Shown here: piece by piece, positions 16,464 to 26,925 of the stretch | Layout of the letters: every line of letters begins with the position of its first letter | Numbering within the stretch: position 1 is the first letter of the stretch | Assembly (NCBI GenBank): GCA_949285605.1 | Contig: CASDZI010000006.1 | Span: forward strand, 1-56,525 | Length of the DNA stretch: 56,525 nucleotides | Reading direction: 5' to 3' | Source: an uncultured Christensenella sp. | GTDB taxonomy: Bacteria > Bacillota > Clostridia > Christensenellales > DTU072 | Notes under the pieces: model-generated | Databases searched by the model: none | Told to the model about the DNA's origin: nothing | Seen by the model: only the letters and a program-made list of their open reading frames with translations | Translations under genes and position numbers: made by a program

Positions 16464-17213
16464 GTGAACAAATTCGATAAAATTTCCCTCAATCTCCTCC
16501 TGTATCTTATCGCTTTCGTGATAAGCTACGCCGCAAGCGACAATTTCGTCGCCGCTCTTTTCATAGGTTTTCTGCTCTGGGTACTTTTCAACCGTCTGTT
16601 CATACATTTTTTCAACCGCTACGCCGACAAAAAAAACATAACCGTCTCCCGTATGGAAGATCTGCTCGCTTTAAAAGGACTGCCCGCCCAGAACGACTTT
16701 TTCTTTTCGCTCGCTCCCGATTACTTCAACCCCAGAAAAGGCGAAGGATATTTTATCGTGACCGTAAACTGCGTGGAAACTCTCGTTTTTGCCAATTTTA
16801 AGTTTTCCCCCTGCAGTATGGACGATATAGCCAAATTCTACCGGACCGCAAAGGAACAAAATATCGCAAAAGTCCTCGTCCTGAGCCGTCTCAATCCCCG
16901 TAACGTCGTGCTTTTTGCCAACTCCTTGGACGTGGAGACGGAATTCGTGTCCTCGCACAAGGTCCGGAAATTTTTGATAAAGCAAAACAAACTTCCCGAA
17001 GACCTGCCGAAAAAAGAGAAAAAAACTCCCGTCGACAAACGGGAAATAATCAGGTCGGTATTCGTCAGAAAAAGGGCAAAATATTTTCTTATAAGCGGAA
17101 TTACTCTTGCTTTTCTTTCGTTGATAGGTCCTATGAAAATCTATTACGCCATAGTGAGCGTAATTTGTCTTGCCTTTGCCCTCGCCTGCCTTTTCCGAGA
17201 AAAAATCAAATGA
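16464..17213 (+). CDS. Membrane protein with an Mrr-like (restriction-endonuclease-fold) soluble domain, function unknown
   Basis: The start chosen is GTG 16464, after AAGGG; an upstream TTG at 16440 would add eight residues. The 249-residue protein has two N-terminal membrane segments (about residues 8-50), a soluble central domain and two C-terminal membrane segments (about 205-245). The central part (residues 75-180) resembles Mrr-type nuclease folds in pattern: ETLVFANFKF where Mrr has a QxK strand, then SMDDIAKFYRTAKEQNIAKVLVLSR and a closing helix. The usual acidic and Gln residues of the active site are not obvious, so it may be inactive. It stands alone on the plus strand between nadD and yhbY, converging on yhbY. 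The family is not recognised with certainty. Confidence 0.7.
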   Translation: MNKFDKISLNLLLYLIAFVISYAASDNFVAALFIGFLLWVLFNRLFIHFFNRYADKKNITVSRMEDLLALKGLPAQNDFFFSLAPDYFNPRKGEGYFIVTVNCVETLVFANFKFSPCSMDDIAKFYRTAKEQNIAKVLVLSRLNPRNVVLFANSLDVETEFVSSHKVRKFLIKQNKLPEDLPKKEKKTPVDKREIIRSVFVRKRAKYFLISGITLAFLSLIGPMKIYYAIVSVICLAFALACLFREKIK

Positions 17214-17220
17214 TAAGGTA

Positions 17221-17526
17221 TTATTTGTTTTTGGGAAATTCCAAGTGTTTAATATCCTTTCTTTCGCTTCTGCGGTATAGCACGATTTTGCTTCCCACGC
17301 AGCTTACCGTATCCGCCGCAAGCTCGCTCGCAAGTGCGTCGGCTACTTCTCTTGCCGAATATTCGCAATTTCTGTTGACGGAAACCTTGATAAGTTCTCT
17401 TGCGTCCAGTACGTCGGAAAGTTCGCCTATAACCGCCCCTTCTATGCCGTTTTTCCCTATCTGAAACACGGGGTCGAGTTTTTGTCCCAGTCCGCTCAAA
17501 TATTTCCTTTGTTTGCTGTCTAACAT
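17221..17526 (-). CDS. yhbY: YhbY-type CRM-domain RNA-binding protein
   Basis: The 101-residue protein is a single CRM domain of standard length: MLDSKQRKYLSGLGQKLDP, the GxxG-type loop GKNGIEGAV, ELIKVSVNRN and a closing VLYRRS strand. YhbY binds pre-50S particles and is thought to help large-subunit assembly. It is 12 bp downstream of obg with which it forms a common ribosome-assembly pair. Its 3' end is only 7 bp from the convergent membrane-protein gene. Confidence 0.95.
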   Translation of the reverse strand: MLDSKQRKYLSGLGQKLDPVFQIGKNGIEGAVIGELSDVLDARELIKVSVNRNCEYSAREVADALASELAADTVSCVGSKIVLYRRSERKDIKHLEFPKNK

Positions 17527-17538
17527 AATATCTCCTTT

Positions 17539-19444
<1,906 letters not shown>

Positions 19445-19451
19445 CTTTCTC

Positions 19452-19526
19452 TTATTTTCCTTTCCGTTTGAAAAATCGAATTATTTTCTTAAGAAACGCC
19501 GGGCTTTTAATACATATTATCCTCAT
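19452..19526 (-). CDS. spoVM: SpoVM, 24-residue spore coat/cortex morphogenesis peptide
   Basis: A 24-codon gene runs from ATG 19526 to TAA 19452, with GGGAG eight bases before the start. Its peptide begins MRIICIKSPAFLKKIIRFF and ends KRKGK, matching the SpoVM pattern of an N-terminal strand, a Lys-(S/L)-Pro-x-Phe-Leu turn and an amphipathic basic helix. SpoVM recognises the convex forespore membrane and anchors the SpoIVA coat basement layer. The position just behind rsgA-rpe is the same neighbourhood as in Bacillus. A CATATAAT box (19556-19563) about 30 bp upstream resembles a sigma-E -10, the expected regulator, but a matching -35 is unclear. A second candidate would be a chance ORF, which the strong similarity makes unlikely. 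Confidence 0.8.
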   Translation of the reverse strand: MRIICIKSPAFLKKIIRFFKRKGK

Positions 19527-19581
19527 AAAAACGCTCCCTTTTATTTTGCTAAAGCATTATATGAGGACGGTTATGTTTTTG

Positions 19582-20235
19582 TTACGCCTTGAGCGAAGCG
19601 ACGGTTTTTTTCGGGTCGGGAGACTTGTAAACGCTGTTGCCTGCCACCAGGACGGTGGCTCCGGCTTCCTTGACGAGATTTGCGTTGCTTTCTCCTATCC
19701 CTCCGTCGGCTTCCACGGGAATATCCAGTCCCTTTGCCGCAAGAAGCTCTTTAACGAGTTTAATCCTGTCTATGCACCACGGAATGAGCGACTGACCTCC
19801 TCGTCCGGCATAAACCGTCATCACCGTTATCATATCGCATAAAGGAAACAGCTCGGCATATTTTTCTATATCTACGTCGGGATTGAAGACTATACCCGCT
19901 TTAACCCCCTTTGCCCGTACGGTTTTCAGAACTTCGGCGGGATTTTTGCTCGCCTCGGGGTGGAAAGTTACTATATCCGCTCCCGCTTCAATGAATTTTT
20001 CCACATATCTTTCGGGTTCGGTGATCATAAGATGCACGTCCAAAGGTAACGCCGTCCTCTTCCGTAACGCCGCTATCATAGGCATACCGAAGGTTATGTT
20101 GGTAACGTACATTCCATCCATAACGTCGCAATGAACGTAATCTCCGCCCCACTCTTCGAGTTTACGGACGGCTTCGCCCATTTCCGCAAAATCTCCGCTA
20201 AGTATCGACGGCGCCACGAGTATTTTTTCAGTCAT
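19582..20235 (-). CDS. rpe: Ribulose-phosphate 3-epimerase
   Basis: The chosen start is ATG 20235 (MTEKILVAPSILSGDF), preceded by GGGAGGAAG; an upstream in-frame codon inside rsgA lacks support. The 217-residue protein is a full TIM barrel with the family motifs LAPSILSGDF-like N-terminus, YVHCDVMDGMYV (metal His and Asp), DVHLMI, VMTVYAGRGGQ and VEADGGIG. It interconverts ribulose-5-phosphate and xylulose-5-phosphate in the pentose phosphate pathway. The start overlaps the rsgA stop by 8 bp, as in the conserved rsgA-rpe pair. Confidence 0.96.
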   Translation of the reverse strand: MTEKILVAPSILSGDFAEMGEAVRKLEEWGGDYVHCDVMDGMYVTNITFGMPMIAALRKRTALPLDVHLMITEPERYVEKFIEAGADIVTFHPEASKNPAEVLKTVRAKGVKAGIVFNPDVDIEKYAELFPLCDMITVMTVYAGRGGQSLIPWCIDRIKLVKELLAAKGLDIPVEADGGIGESNANLVKEAGATVLVAGNSVYKSPDPKKTVASLKA

Positions 20236-20977
20236 ATTTCTTCCTCCCGCTCTCCTTGAGAGCATTGAAAAGTTTAAGGTATCGTTCATACCTGTCTTTG
20301 TCGATCTTGCCTTCTTCCACCGCTTTTTTCACGGCGCAGAAAGGCTCCTTGGTATGCGTACAATTAGTATATCTGCATTCCGACTGAAAGGCAAGGAGTT
20401 CGTCGTAATAATAAACGAGTTCCGCTGCTTTCACTTCGTCCTGTTCCATCACCGAAAATCCGCAGGTATCGACGACGTAACCGCCGCAACAAGGGAATAT
20501 TTCGATATGTCGGGTGGTGTTTTTGCCCCTCGCTATCCTTTTCGACAGCTCCCCTACTTCCAGCGATTTTCCCGTAAGAGAATTTATGAGAGAACTTTTC
20601 CCCACCGCGCTTTGTCCGGCAAAACAGACGAGTTTTCCTTCGATATACTCTTTAAGCGGCGTCAAAGTCTCTTCCTTAAAGGCGCTCACCCTGAATACCT
20701 TGAACTCTTTAAGATACGGTCGGGCGAACTCTTCCACGGCTTCGGACTCGGCTACGTCGGTTTTGTTTATGACTAAACACGGTTCTATCTTCTGAACGTG
20801 ACAGCTGAGTATGAGTTTTTCCACGCACAGGAAATCGGGTTTCGGCACCGGGGCTATCACTATCATCAGAACGTCTATGTTGGCTACATACGGACGTATG
20901 AGCCGGTTTTTTCTCGGATAAAACGCCGTGATTATTCCTTCGTCGACTTCCACGTAATCGCCCACGAAAAGATCCAT
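20228..20977 (-). CDS. rsgA: Ribosome small-subunit GTPase RsgA (5' end probably extends upstream)
   Basis: The protein has the circularly permuted GTPase motifs of RsgA: NKTD, the P-loop GQSAVGKSSLINSL, the RGKNTTRH switch, DTCGF, and a zinc knuckle (C-x5-C near CRYTNCTHTKEPFC). RsgA checks late 30S maturation. From ATG 20977 only 249 residues result, lacking the first strands of the OB fold. The frame stays open upstream to 21079-21096 and encodes them (IRGQIIKAVAGRYDVW ... VFNCAQRG), but contains no ATG, GTG or TTG. A GGAGG sits ten bases before an ATC at 21077-21079, a possible non-standard start giving 283 residues and a 16-bp overlap with rlmN. prpC and prkC, normally between rlmN and rsgA in Bacillus, are absent. 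Confidence 0.9.
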   Translation of the reverse strand: MDLFVGDYVEVDEGIITAFYPRKNRLIRPYVANIDVLMIVIAPVPKPDFLCVEKLILSCHVQKIEPCLVINKTDVAESEAVEEFARPYLKEFKVFRVSAFKEETLTPLKEYIEGKLVCFAGQSAVGKSSLINSLTGKSLEVGELSKRIARGKNTTRHIEIFPCCGGYVVDTCGFSVMEQDEVKAAELVYYYDELLAFQSECRYTNCTHTKEPFCAVKKAVEEGKIDKDRYERYLKLFNALKESGRKKYD

Positions 20978-21063
20978 CGCTCGCTTAACCGTTCCTCTCT
21001 GCGCACAGTTGAATACCGTTCCGTTTTCCGTCCAGACGTCGTACCTTCCTGCTACCGCCTTTA

Positions 21064-22128
21064 TTATTTGTCCTCTGATTTTTGCTGTTCCTCCAGATAT
21101 TTATTCCGTAACTGTCCGCACGCTCCCTCGATGTCGTTTCCCATCGAACGACGGAGAGTGTTGCTCACGCCGAGCCTGTTAAGGGTATCCGTAAAAGCTT
21201 TTAAGGTATCCTTATCTACTCTTTTCAGGTTTCGCTCCTTGACGGGATTGAGCATAATGAGATTGACGTGGCAGTTCAATCCCCTCGTCACCGCCGCTAA
21301 CTTTTCGGCGTCGGCAGGCGAACTGTTCTCCCCTTTTATAAGGGTATATTCGAAGATGATTCTTCGTCCCGTTTTTTCGAAATAATACTTTGCCGCCTTG
21401 ACCACTTCCGCTATCGGATACTTCCTGTTGACGGGCATGAGAAGATCCCTCTTTTCGTCGTACGGAGAGTGGAGCGATACGGTAAGAGTGACCGACAGGT
21501 CGTCGTCGGCAAGCCGTCTTATGCCGTCCGCAAGTCCGCAGGTAGACAAACTGACGTTCCTTAAACTGACGTTGAGACCGTTTTTCTCCGACAAAAGGCG
21601 CAAAAACTCCGTTACGTTCTCATAGTTGTCGAGAGGTTCTCCGCTCCCCATAAGCACCACGTTGGTGATCGCTCTTTTTTTGAGCGAACCGCCTTTCAAT
21701 GCGTTCACCGCAAGCACTTCCCCGAGCATTTCCCCTTTGGTGAGGTTGCGGACGAGTCCGTTTAGGGTGGAAGCGCAGAAAGCGCAACCCATTCTGCACC
21801 CTACCTGGGTGGAGATACAGATCGTGTTGCCGTAGTTGTGCGGCATAAAGACCCCTTCCACTATATTGCCGTCGTTGAGGCGGTAAAGGTATTTTTCGGT
21901 GCCGTCCTTTCCCGTCAGCACCTTTATTACGGTAAGGCTTCTGTCGTAAAACTCTTCGGAAAGTTCCTTTTTCAAGTCGGAAGGAATATTCATTTCCGCA
22001 TAGGAACGGAACTGCCTGGAGGCAAGAAAAACCTGTCCTGCCCTGAAAGAGGGATAACCTCTTTGGGCAAGAAAGGAAAATTCTTTTTCCGAAAGGTCTT
22101 GCAGACTCAATTTCTTTTCAAGTGACAC
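21064..22128 (-). CDS. rlmN: Dual-specificity 23S rRNA/tRNA adenine-C2 methyltransferase RlmN
   Basis: The 354-residue radical SAM protein has the cluster motif CRMGCAFCAS, the GxGEP-like MGSGEPLDN, the SLHSP segment and the C-terminal Cys in the GACGQL motif, which forms the methyl-transfer intermediate. RlmN methylates A2503 of 23S rRNA and A37 of some tRNAs. Start GTG 22128 follows GGAGGG and overlaps the end of rsmB by 22 bp. The order fmt-rsmB-rlmN is conserved in Firmicutes. Confidence 0.96.
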   Translation of the reverse strand: MSLEKKLSLQDLSEKEFSFLAQRGYPSFRAGQVFLASRQFRSYAEMNIPSDLKKELSEEFYDRSLTVIKVLTGKDGTEKYLYRLNDGNIVEGVFMPHNYGNTICISTQVGCRMGCAFCASTLNGLVRNLTKGEMLGEVLAVNALKGGSLKKRAITNVVLMGSGEPLDNYENVTEFLRLLSEKNGLNVSLRNVSLSTCGLADGIRRLADDDLSVTLTVSLHSPYDEKRDLLMPVNRKYPIAEVVKAAKYYFEKTGRRIIFEYTLIKGENSSPADAEKLAAVTRGLNCHVNLIMLNPVKERNLKRVDKDTLKAFTDTLNRLGVSNTLRRSMGNDIEGACGQLRNKYLEEQQKSEDK

Positions 22129-23345
22129 AGAAAAAATCCCTCCGTTCCCTTTCCGTCGGGCAGAAACTGAACGTACCCGTCGTTCCTTTCCCCTACCGGA
22201 ACTTCCGACAAGGAAAAATCCTCGTGGTCAGCCAAAAACTTATCTATCACGTCGTTATTTTCCATTCGGAAAACCGTACAGGTGGAATAAACAAGAAGTC
22301 CGCCTTTCTTTACATATTTCGACACGTTGTCCAAAATAGCGTACTGCAATGCCGTCAAGGCTAAAATATCCTCGTAAGTTTTGTTGAAAACCACGTCTTT
22401 TCTTCTGCCTATGACGCCCATTCCGCTGCACGGCACGTCGGCTAAAACCACGTCGAACGCCTCCGCCCGTTCGGGGTTGAAAACCGTGGCGTCGGCAACG
22501 ACGGTCTTTAAGGTCACCCCCATTCTTGCGGCGTAGGACTTTATGAGTTCCACCCTGTGCGGACGAATATCGGCGCTTAGTACGTCGAAACCTTTTTCGG
22601 CAAGAAAAACGCTCTTTCCGCCGGGGGCTGCGCAACAATCGAGTATTCTGCCGCCCGAAGGGGTCTTTTTTGCCACGCTCAACGCTATCAACGCCGAAGG
22701 AAGCGCCATATACGTTATCTTTCCTTCGAAGTTGAGAAGGGATATTTCCTTATTGTTTTTTACGAAAAACCCCACTTCCGTCCTTTCTGCGGAAGGGTCG
22801 CAAGCGAGGATTTCCCTTTCGTCGGTCCCGTCGGGGACCCTTATATGCGTCCTGCCCTTTTCCCTGCAGGCTATTATCCTTTCGAAGTCCTCGGGGTAGT
22901 CTTTTCGGAACAACCCGACTAAAAAGGAGGGCATATTGTATTTTACTTCGAGATACCTTTTATCGCTTTTAGCAGGAAAAACGTACTCTTTTCGGGAGAT
23001 TTTCGAAAGAATTGCGTAACAAAACCCTTTCAAAGCAGTTTTCCCCTTGTTTTCCAGGAAGGCTCCCGTTTCGTTCAACACCACGTTCAGCGGCGTACCG
23101 AGATAAATGAGCGAATACGCTCCGCACAAAAGCACGTTGCGTACTGCGGGTTTGACCTTTTTTTCGGCGAGGGTATCCAGTATGTAATTCAATTCGTAAT
23201 GCTTGTCCAGCACGCCGTAAACGAGTTTGGTCACGCGTTTGTTGGTAACGTGCTTCATTTCTTCCTGAGAAAATTTCCCCTCGGAATAAATTTCGGTCAG
23301 TATTTCGTCCGCTTCGGCAAAAACGCTGTTATTCACCCAAAACAC
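22107..23345 (-). CDS. rsmB: 16S rRNA m5C967 methyltransferase RsmB
   Basis: The 412-residue protein has an N-terminal NusB-like helical domain (residues 1-130) and a SAM methyltransferase core: CCAAPGGKS, DVLSADIRPHR, the first catalytic Cys in DVPCSGMG and the second in VYSTCTV. RsmB methylates C967 of 16S rRNA before 30S assembly. Its start overlaps fmt by 17 bp and its end overlaps rlmN by 22 bp, implying translational coupling along the operon. Confidence 0.95.
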   Translation of the reverse strand: MFWVNNSVFAEADEILTEIYSEGKFSQEEMKHVTNKRVTKLVYGVLDKHYELNYILDTLAEKKVKPAVRNVLLCGAYSLIYLGTPLNVVLNETGAFLENKGKTALKGFCYAILSKISRKEYVFPAKSDKRYLEVKYNMPSFLVGLFRKDYPEDFERIIACREKGRTHIRVPDGTDEREILACDPSAERTEVGFFVKNNKEISLLNFEGKITYMALPSALIALSVAKKTPSGGRILDCCAAPGGKSVFLAEKGFDVLSADIRPHRVELIKSYAARMGVTLKTVVADATVFNPERAEAFDVVLADVPCSGMGVIGRRKDVVFNKTYEDILALTALQYAILDNVSKYVKKGGLLVYSTCTVFRMENNDVIDKFLADHEDFSLSEVPVGERNDGYVQFLPDGKGTEGFFLCHLKRN

Positions 23346-24255
23346 TCCCTACCGTAAGTTTTTTCCCTGCAAGATAAGCCTTTGCGTCCATTTCCTTGCC
23401 GTTTTCGGGTTTTAACCTCAATATCCGTACGCTTCCCTCGCCGCAGGCGATTTCAAGTCCTCTTTTGGGGTCGGCGACAAGGATTTCTCCGACTTTTCCC
23501 TCTCCTTGGCAGGGTTCGACTTTCAGAATTTTCAAAACGCCGTTTTCGCTGTGCGTGAAAGCTCCGGGAGAAGGATTTATTCCTCTGACGAAATTATATA
23601 CTTCCTCCGACGTTTTCGAAAAATCGATTTTTCCGTCCTCTTTCTTGAACATACCGCTGTAGGAGGCGTATTTTTCCTCCTGCGGTACAAAATGCGCTTC
23701 TTTTTTTTCTATTTCGTCCAACGCCCGAACTAAAAGTTTCCCTCCGATAAAAGAAAGTTTTTCCAAAGCGTCGTCGCTGTTTTCCAGTCCGTAGGTCGGG
23801 ATACTATCGGTTAAGCATACCGCCCCCGTATCCACTCCGAGTTCGGTTTTCATAATGGATACGCCTATCTCTTTTTCGCCGTTTATGAGCGCTCTTTGCA
23901 CGGGGGACGCTCCCCTGTAAGCGGGCAGGAGCGAAGCGTGCACGTTTATAACCCCTTCGGGACAAAGTCCGAGAATATTTTGTTTCAGAATCTGTCCGTA
24001 CGCCGCCGTCACCATAATGTCGGCGTTAAAGGAACGTAAAGCCTCTTCCCCTTCTTTACTTATATTGTTAAACTGAAAGACGGGGATACCGTTTTCTAAG
24101 GCATAAGCCTTGACTGGTCCGACGACGATTTTGTTGCCCCGCGCGTTGACTTTGTCGGGCTGGGTAACCACCGCCGCCACCGTGTGTGCGGAATTACGGA
24201 TTTCCTTCAAGCAATTCAATGCGAAAACAGGCGTTCCGAGAAATATTACTTTCAA
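23329..24255 (-). CDS. fmt: Methionyl-tRNA formyltransferase
   Basis: The 308-residue Fmt opens with MKVIFLGTPVFA and has the catalytic signature INVHASLLPAYRGASPVQ, followed by GVSIMKTELGVDTG. The C-terminal beta-barrel tRNA-binding domain follows from about residue 205. It formylates initiator Met-tRNA for translation start. It overlaps def by 4 bp (ATG within the def stop region), the classic def-fmt pair. Confidence 0.97.
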   Translation of the reverse strand: MKVIFLGTPVFALNCLKEIRNSAHTVAAVVTQPDKVNARGNKIVVGPVKAYALENGIPVFQFNNISKEGEEALRSFNADIMVTAAYGQILKQNILGLCPEGVINVHASLLPAYRGASPVQRALINGEKEIGVSIMKTELGVDTGAVCLTDSIPTYGLENSDDALEKLSFIGGKLLVRALDEIEKKEAHFVPQEEKYASYSGMFKKEDGKIDFSKTSEEVYNFVRGINPSPGAFTHSENGVLKILKVEPCQGEGKVGEILVADPKRGLEIACGEGSVRILRLKPENGKEMDAKAYLAGKKLTVGSVLGE

Positions 24256-24710
24256 CGGTTTTCTCCTCCCTCGTATTTACGGGTATAAAAAAGTATGCCT
24301 TCCAGGTGGTCGAGTTCGTGGCAGACCGCTCTTGCTGCAAATCCCGTCACCGTCTTTTCATACTTCTTGCCCGTCCTGTCGTAGGCTCTGACGGTAACCT
24401 TTTCGGGGCGCAATACCTTGCAGTTTTTTGCAGAATCCACGCTTAAACACCCCTCTTCTCCGATTTGTTCGCCTTCGGCTTCCACTATCTGCGGATTTAC
24501 CATTTCCAGATAAATTCCGTCGGCGTCGATAATCGCCACCCGTCTGAGTATTCCTACCTGCGGAGCGGCAAGTCCCACCCCGTCGGCGTCGTACATAGTG
24601 TCTTTCATATCGTCCAGAAGTACGGCAAGACGCTCGTCGAACGCCCCTACTTCTCTGCTTCTTTTCAAGAGTATCTCCTCTCCGTCCTGAAAAATTCTCC
24701 TTAATGCCAT
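24252..24710 (-). CDS. def: Peptide deformylase
   Basis: The 152-residue type I deformylase has the three family motifs: GVGLAAPQVG, EEGCLSV (metal Cys) and CHELDHLEG (two metal His and catalytic Glu). It removes the formyl group from nascent proteins. In the second motif the usual Pro after SV is Asp. It lies between priA (40 bp upstream) and fmt. Confidence 0.97.
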   Translation of the reverse strand: MALRRIFQDGEEILLKRSREVGAFDERLAVLLDDMKDTMYDADGVGLAAPQVGILRRVAIIDADGIYLEMVNPQIVEAEGEQIGEEGCLSVDSAKNCKVLRPEKVTVRAYDRTGKKYEKTVTGFAARAVCHELDHLEGILFYTRKYEGGENR

Positions 24711-24750
24711 ATTAACCTCCGATTTTTTTCAATCGTAATTTTTTACTTTA

Positions 24751-26925
24751 TTATCTCATAGACGTGGGATTGACTTCCAAAAAAGTCACCACTCCACGTT
24801 TGTTGACCGCTTCGGCTTCTTTATATATGAGCGGAATTATTTTTTCTTCCCCTTCGCACTCCACCCAGCAAACCACCTGGAAACGGTACTCGTTGCTGAT
24901 ACGCCCCACGGGAGCCTTCATCGCCTGCACCCTGAACAGATTTTTATCGGCGTTTTTTATCTCCCTGACCGCATTGTAACACTCCCTTGCTCCTTTCAGC
25001 GCCTTTTCCTCGTCCTCGCTTTTGACGAGGATCCTTACTATTTTGGAATAAGGCGGAAAACGGGTAGCTTCCCTTACGCTCGCTTCCTTTTCGTAAAACC
25101 CTTCGTAGTCGTAGGCTCTGGCAAAACGGAAAACGTAATGGTTGGGGTTATAGGTCTGAATGACGACTTTCCCGGGTAAAGCGTCTCTTCCGGCTCTTCC
25201 GGCAACCTGGGTTATGAGCTGAAAGGTGGTTTCGTTACTGCGGTAGTCGGCGTAATACAGACTTAAGTCGGCGTCCAGTACCCCGACAAGGGTGACGTCC
25301 TTGAAGTCGTGTCCTTTGACTATCATCTGCGTTCCGACAAGAATACGGGTCTTGCCGTTACGGAAGTCGCCGAGTATCCTGGCTGCGGAGTCTTTGGCGG
25401 TAACGGTGTCGTTATCCAACCTCCCCACCTCCACGTCGGGGAAAAGTCTTTTCAACTCTTCCACCACGGTTTCGGTACCTATTCTGCCCTGTGTGAGGTG
25501 CTTATTACCGCATATCGGGCAACTGTCGAGGTTATAGAACTGCTTGCCGCAATAGTGGCACTTCAGTCTGTCGTCTTCCCTGTGATAGGTAAGACTTACT
25601 TCGCAGTCGGTACATTTGGGGACGTAACCGCACGCCTTACAGCGGAGAAAAGAGGAATACCCTCTGCGGTTAATGAATATCATCGCCTGTTCGTTCCGTT
25701 TCATACAGCCGTCCAGTTCGGAAAGCAACAGACGGGAAAACATACCGTTGTTACCTGCCCTTATTTCCCTGCGCATATCGATGATGTCCATATCGGGCAA
25801 GGCGTTGTCGTGCACTCTGTTTTTCAGTTTTATGAGTTCGTACTCCCCGTCGAGGGCTTTTTTATAGGTATTGAGCGAGGGCGTTGCGCTGCCGAGCACC
25901 AGTTTTGCGCCGTTGTAGGACGCCCTGAACGCCGCCACGTCGTGAGTGAAAAACCTCGGATTGGACTCGGAAACGTAACTGTTGTCGTGTTCCTCGTCTA
26001 TTATTATCACCCCTACGTTCTCGAGCGGAGCAAAGATTGCGCTCCTTGCGCCCAAAGCGACTTTGGCTTCTCCGCTGTGCAATCTGAGCCACTCGTCGTA
26101 CCTTTCCCCGTCGCTCATTCCGCTGTGCAGTAAAGCCACGGTGTCTCCGAAACGACTCCGAAAAAGCATCAGCATCTGCGGCGTAAGACTTATTTCGGGA
26201 ACGAGCATAATAGCCGTACGCCCTTTTTCGATGACGTCGGCAATAAGGCGTATATAAATTTCCGTCTTGCCGCTCCCCGTCACTCCGTGCAAAAGCGCCG
26301 TCTTGGCGGTGTCGTTTATTTCTTCGTAAGCCCTTTGCTGATCGGGCGTTAATTTTATTTCCTTTTTTTCGGCTACGAGTCCGCTGTACGGCGTACGTCT
26401 CAACGCCACCTGTTCTCGTTTGACAAATCCTTTTTCGATAAGACTTTTCACGGCGGAAGCGCCGTATTCCTTATTCAGTACGCTTTCGTACTCTCCCCCG
26501 ACCGCAAGCCTGTCGATAACTTCTTTCTGCCGGGGAGAATTGGCTTTCAGCGCCTTTTTGGCGTCCTCTGCGGATAAAGCCAAGGTCAGGAAATTCTTTT
26601 TCAGCGTTTTCACCGAATTTCCCCGTAACCCCGACGGCACGCACAGCCGCAAGCTGTCGATAAGGCGTAAATTTTGCGTGCGTTTCAAAAATTTCACCAG
26701 TTCCAAAAGCTCCGGTTTGACTGCGGCAAAATCGTCCTCGGAACGGATTATGTCCTTGGTTTTTACCGAAGTTGTCGCTTTTTTGCCGATAATAAAGCCC
26801 TCGGTAAAGGTTTTACCGAAAGGCACTTTTACCCGGCTTCCGACGGGGTAGTCGTTTTCCGAAGAATAATCGAATACCCTATCCACTTCGCCGTTGCTTA
26901 TATCGACGATGACTTCGTATATCAT
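24751..26925 (-). CDS. priA: Primosomal protein N' (replication restart helicase PriA)
   Basis: The 724-residue protein has the N-terminal DNA-binding domain (PVGSRVKVPFG), the helicase P-loop GVTGSGKTEIY, DEEH box IIIDEEHDNSY and zinc-binding cysteines CKACGYVPKCTDCEVSL ... CHYCG ... CPICG. Motifs V-VI (GTQMIVKGHDF, QVAGRAGR) follow. PriA reloads the replisome at stalled forks. It overlaps coaBC by 4 bp. No lesion is visible. Confidence 0.96.
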   Translation of the reverse strand: MIYEVIVDISNGEVDRVFDYSSENDYPVGSRVKVPFGKTFTEGFIIGKKATTSVKTKDIIRSEDDFAAVKPELLELVKFLKRTQNLRLIDSLRLCVPSGLRGNSVKTLKKNFLTLALSAEDAKKALKANSPRQKEVIDRLAVGGEYESVLNKEYGASAVKSLIEKGFVKREQVALRRTPYSGLVAEKKEIKLTPDQQRAYEEINDTAKTALLHGVTGSGKTEIYIRLIADVIEKGRTAIMLVPEISLTPQMLMLFRSRFGDTVALLHSGMSDGERYDEWLRLHSGEAKVALGARSAIFAPLENVGVIIIDEEHDNSYVSESNPRFFTHDVAAFRASYNGAKLVLGSATPSLNTYKKALDGEYELIKLKNRVHDNALPDMDIIDMRREIRAGNNGMFSRLLLSELDGCMKRNEQAMIFINRRGYSSFLRCKACGYVPKCTDCEVSLTYHREDDRLKCHYCGKQFYNLDSCPICGNKHLTQGRIGTETVVEELKRLFPDVEVGRLDNDTVTAKDSAARILGDFRNGKTRILVGTQMIVKGHDFKDVTLVGVLDADLSLYYADYRSNETTFQLITQVAGRAGRDALPGKVVIQTYNPNHYVFRFARAYDYEGFYEKEASVREATRFPPYSKIVRILVKSEDEEKALKGARECYNAVREIKNADKNLFRVQAMKAPVGRISNEYRFQVVCWVECEGEEKIIPLIYKEAEAVNKRGVVTFLEVNPTSMR

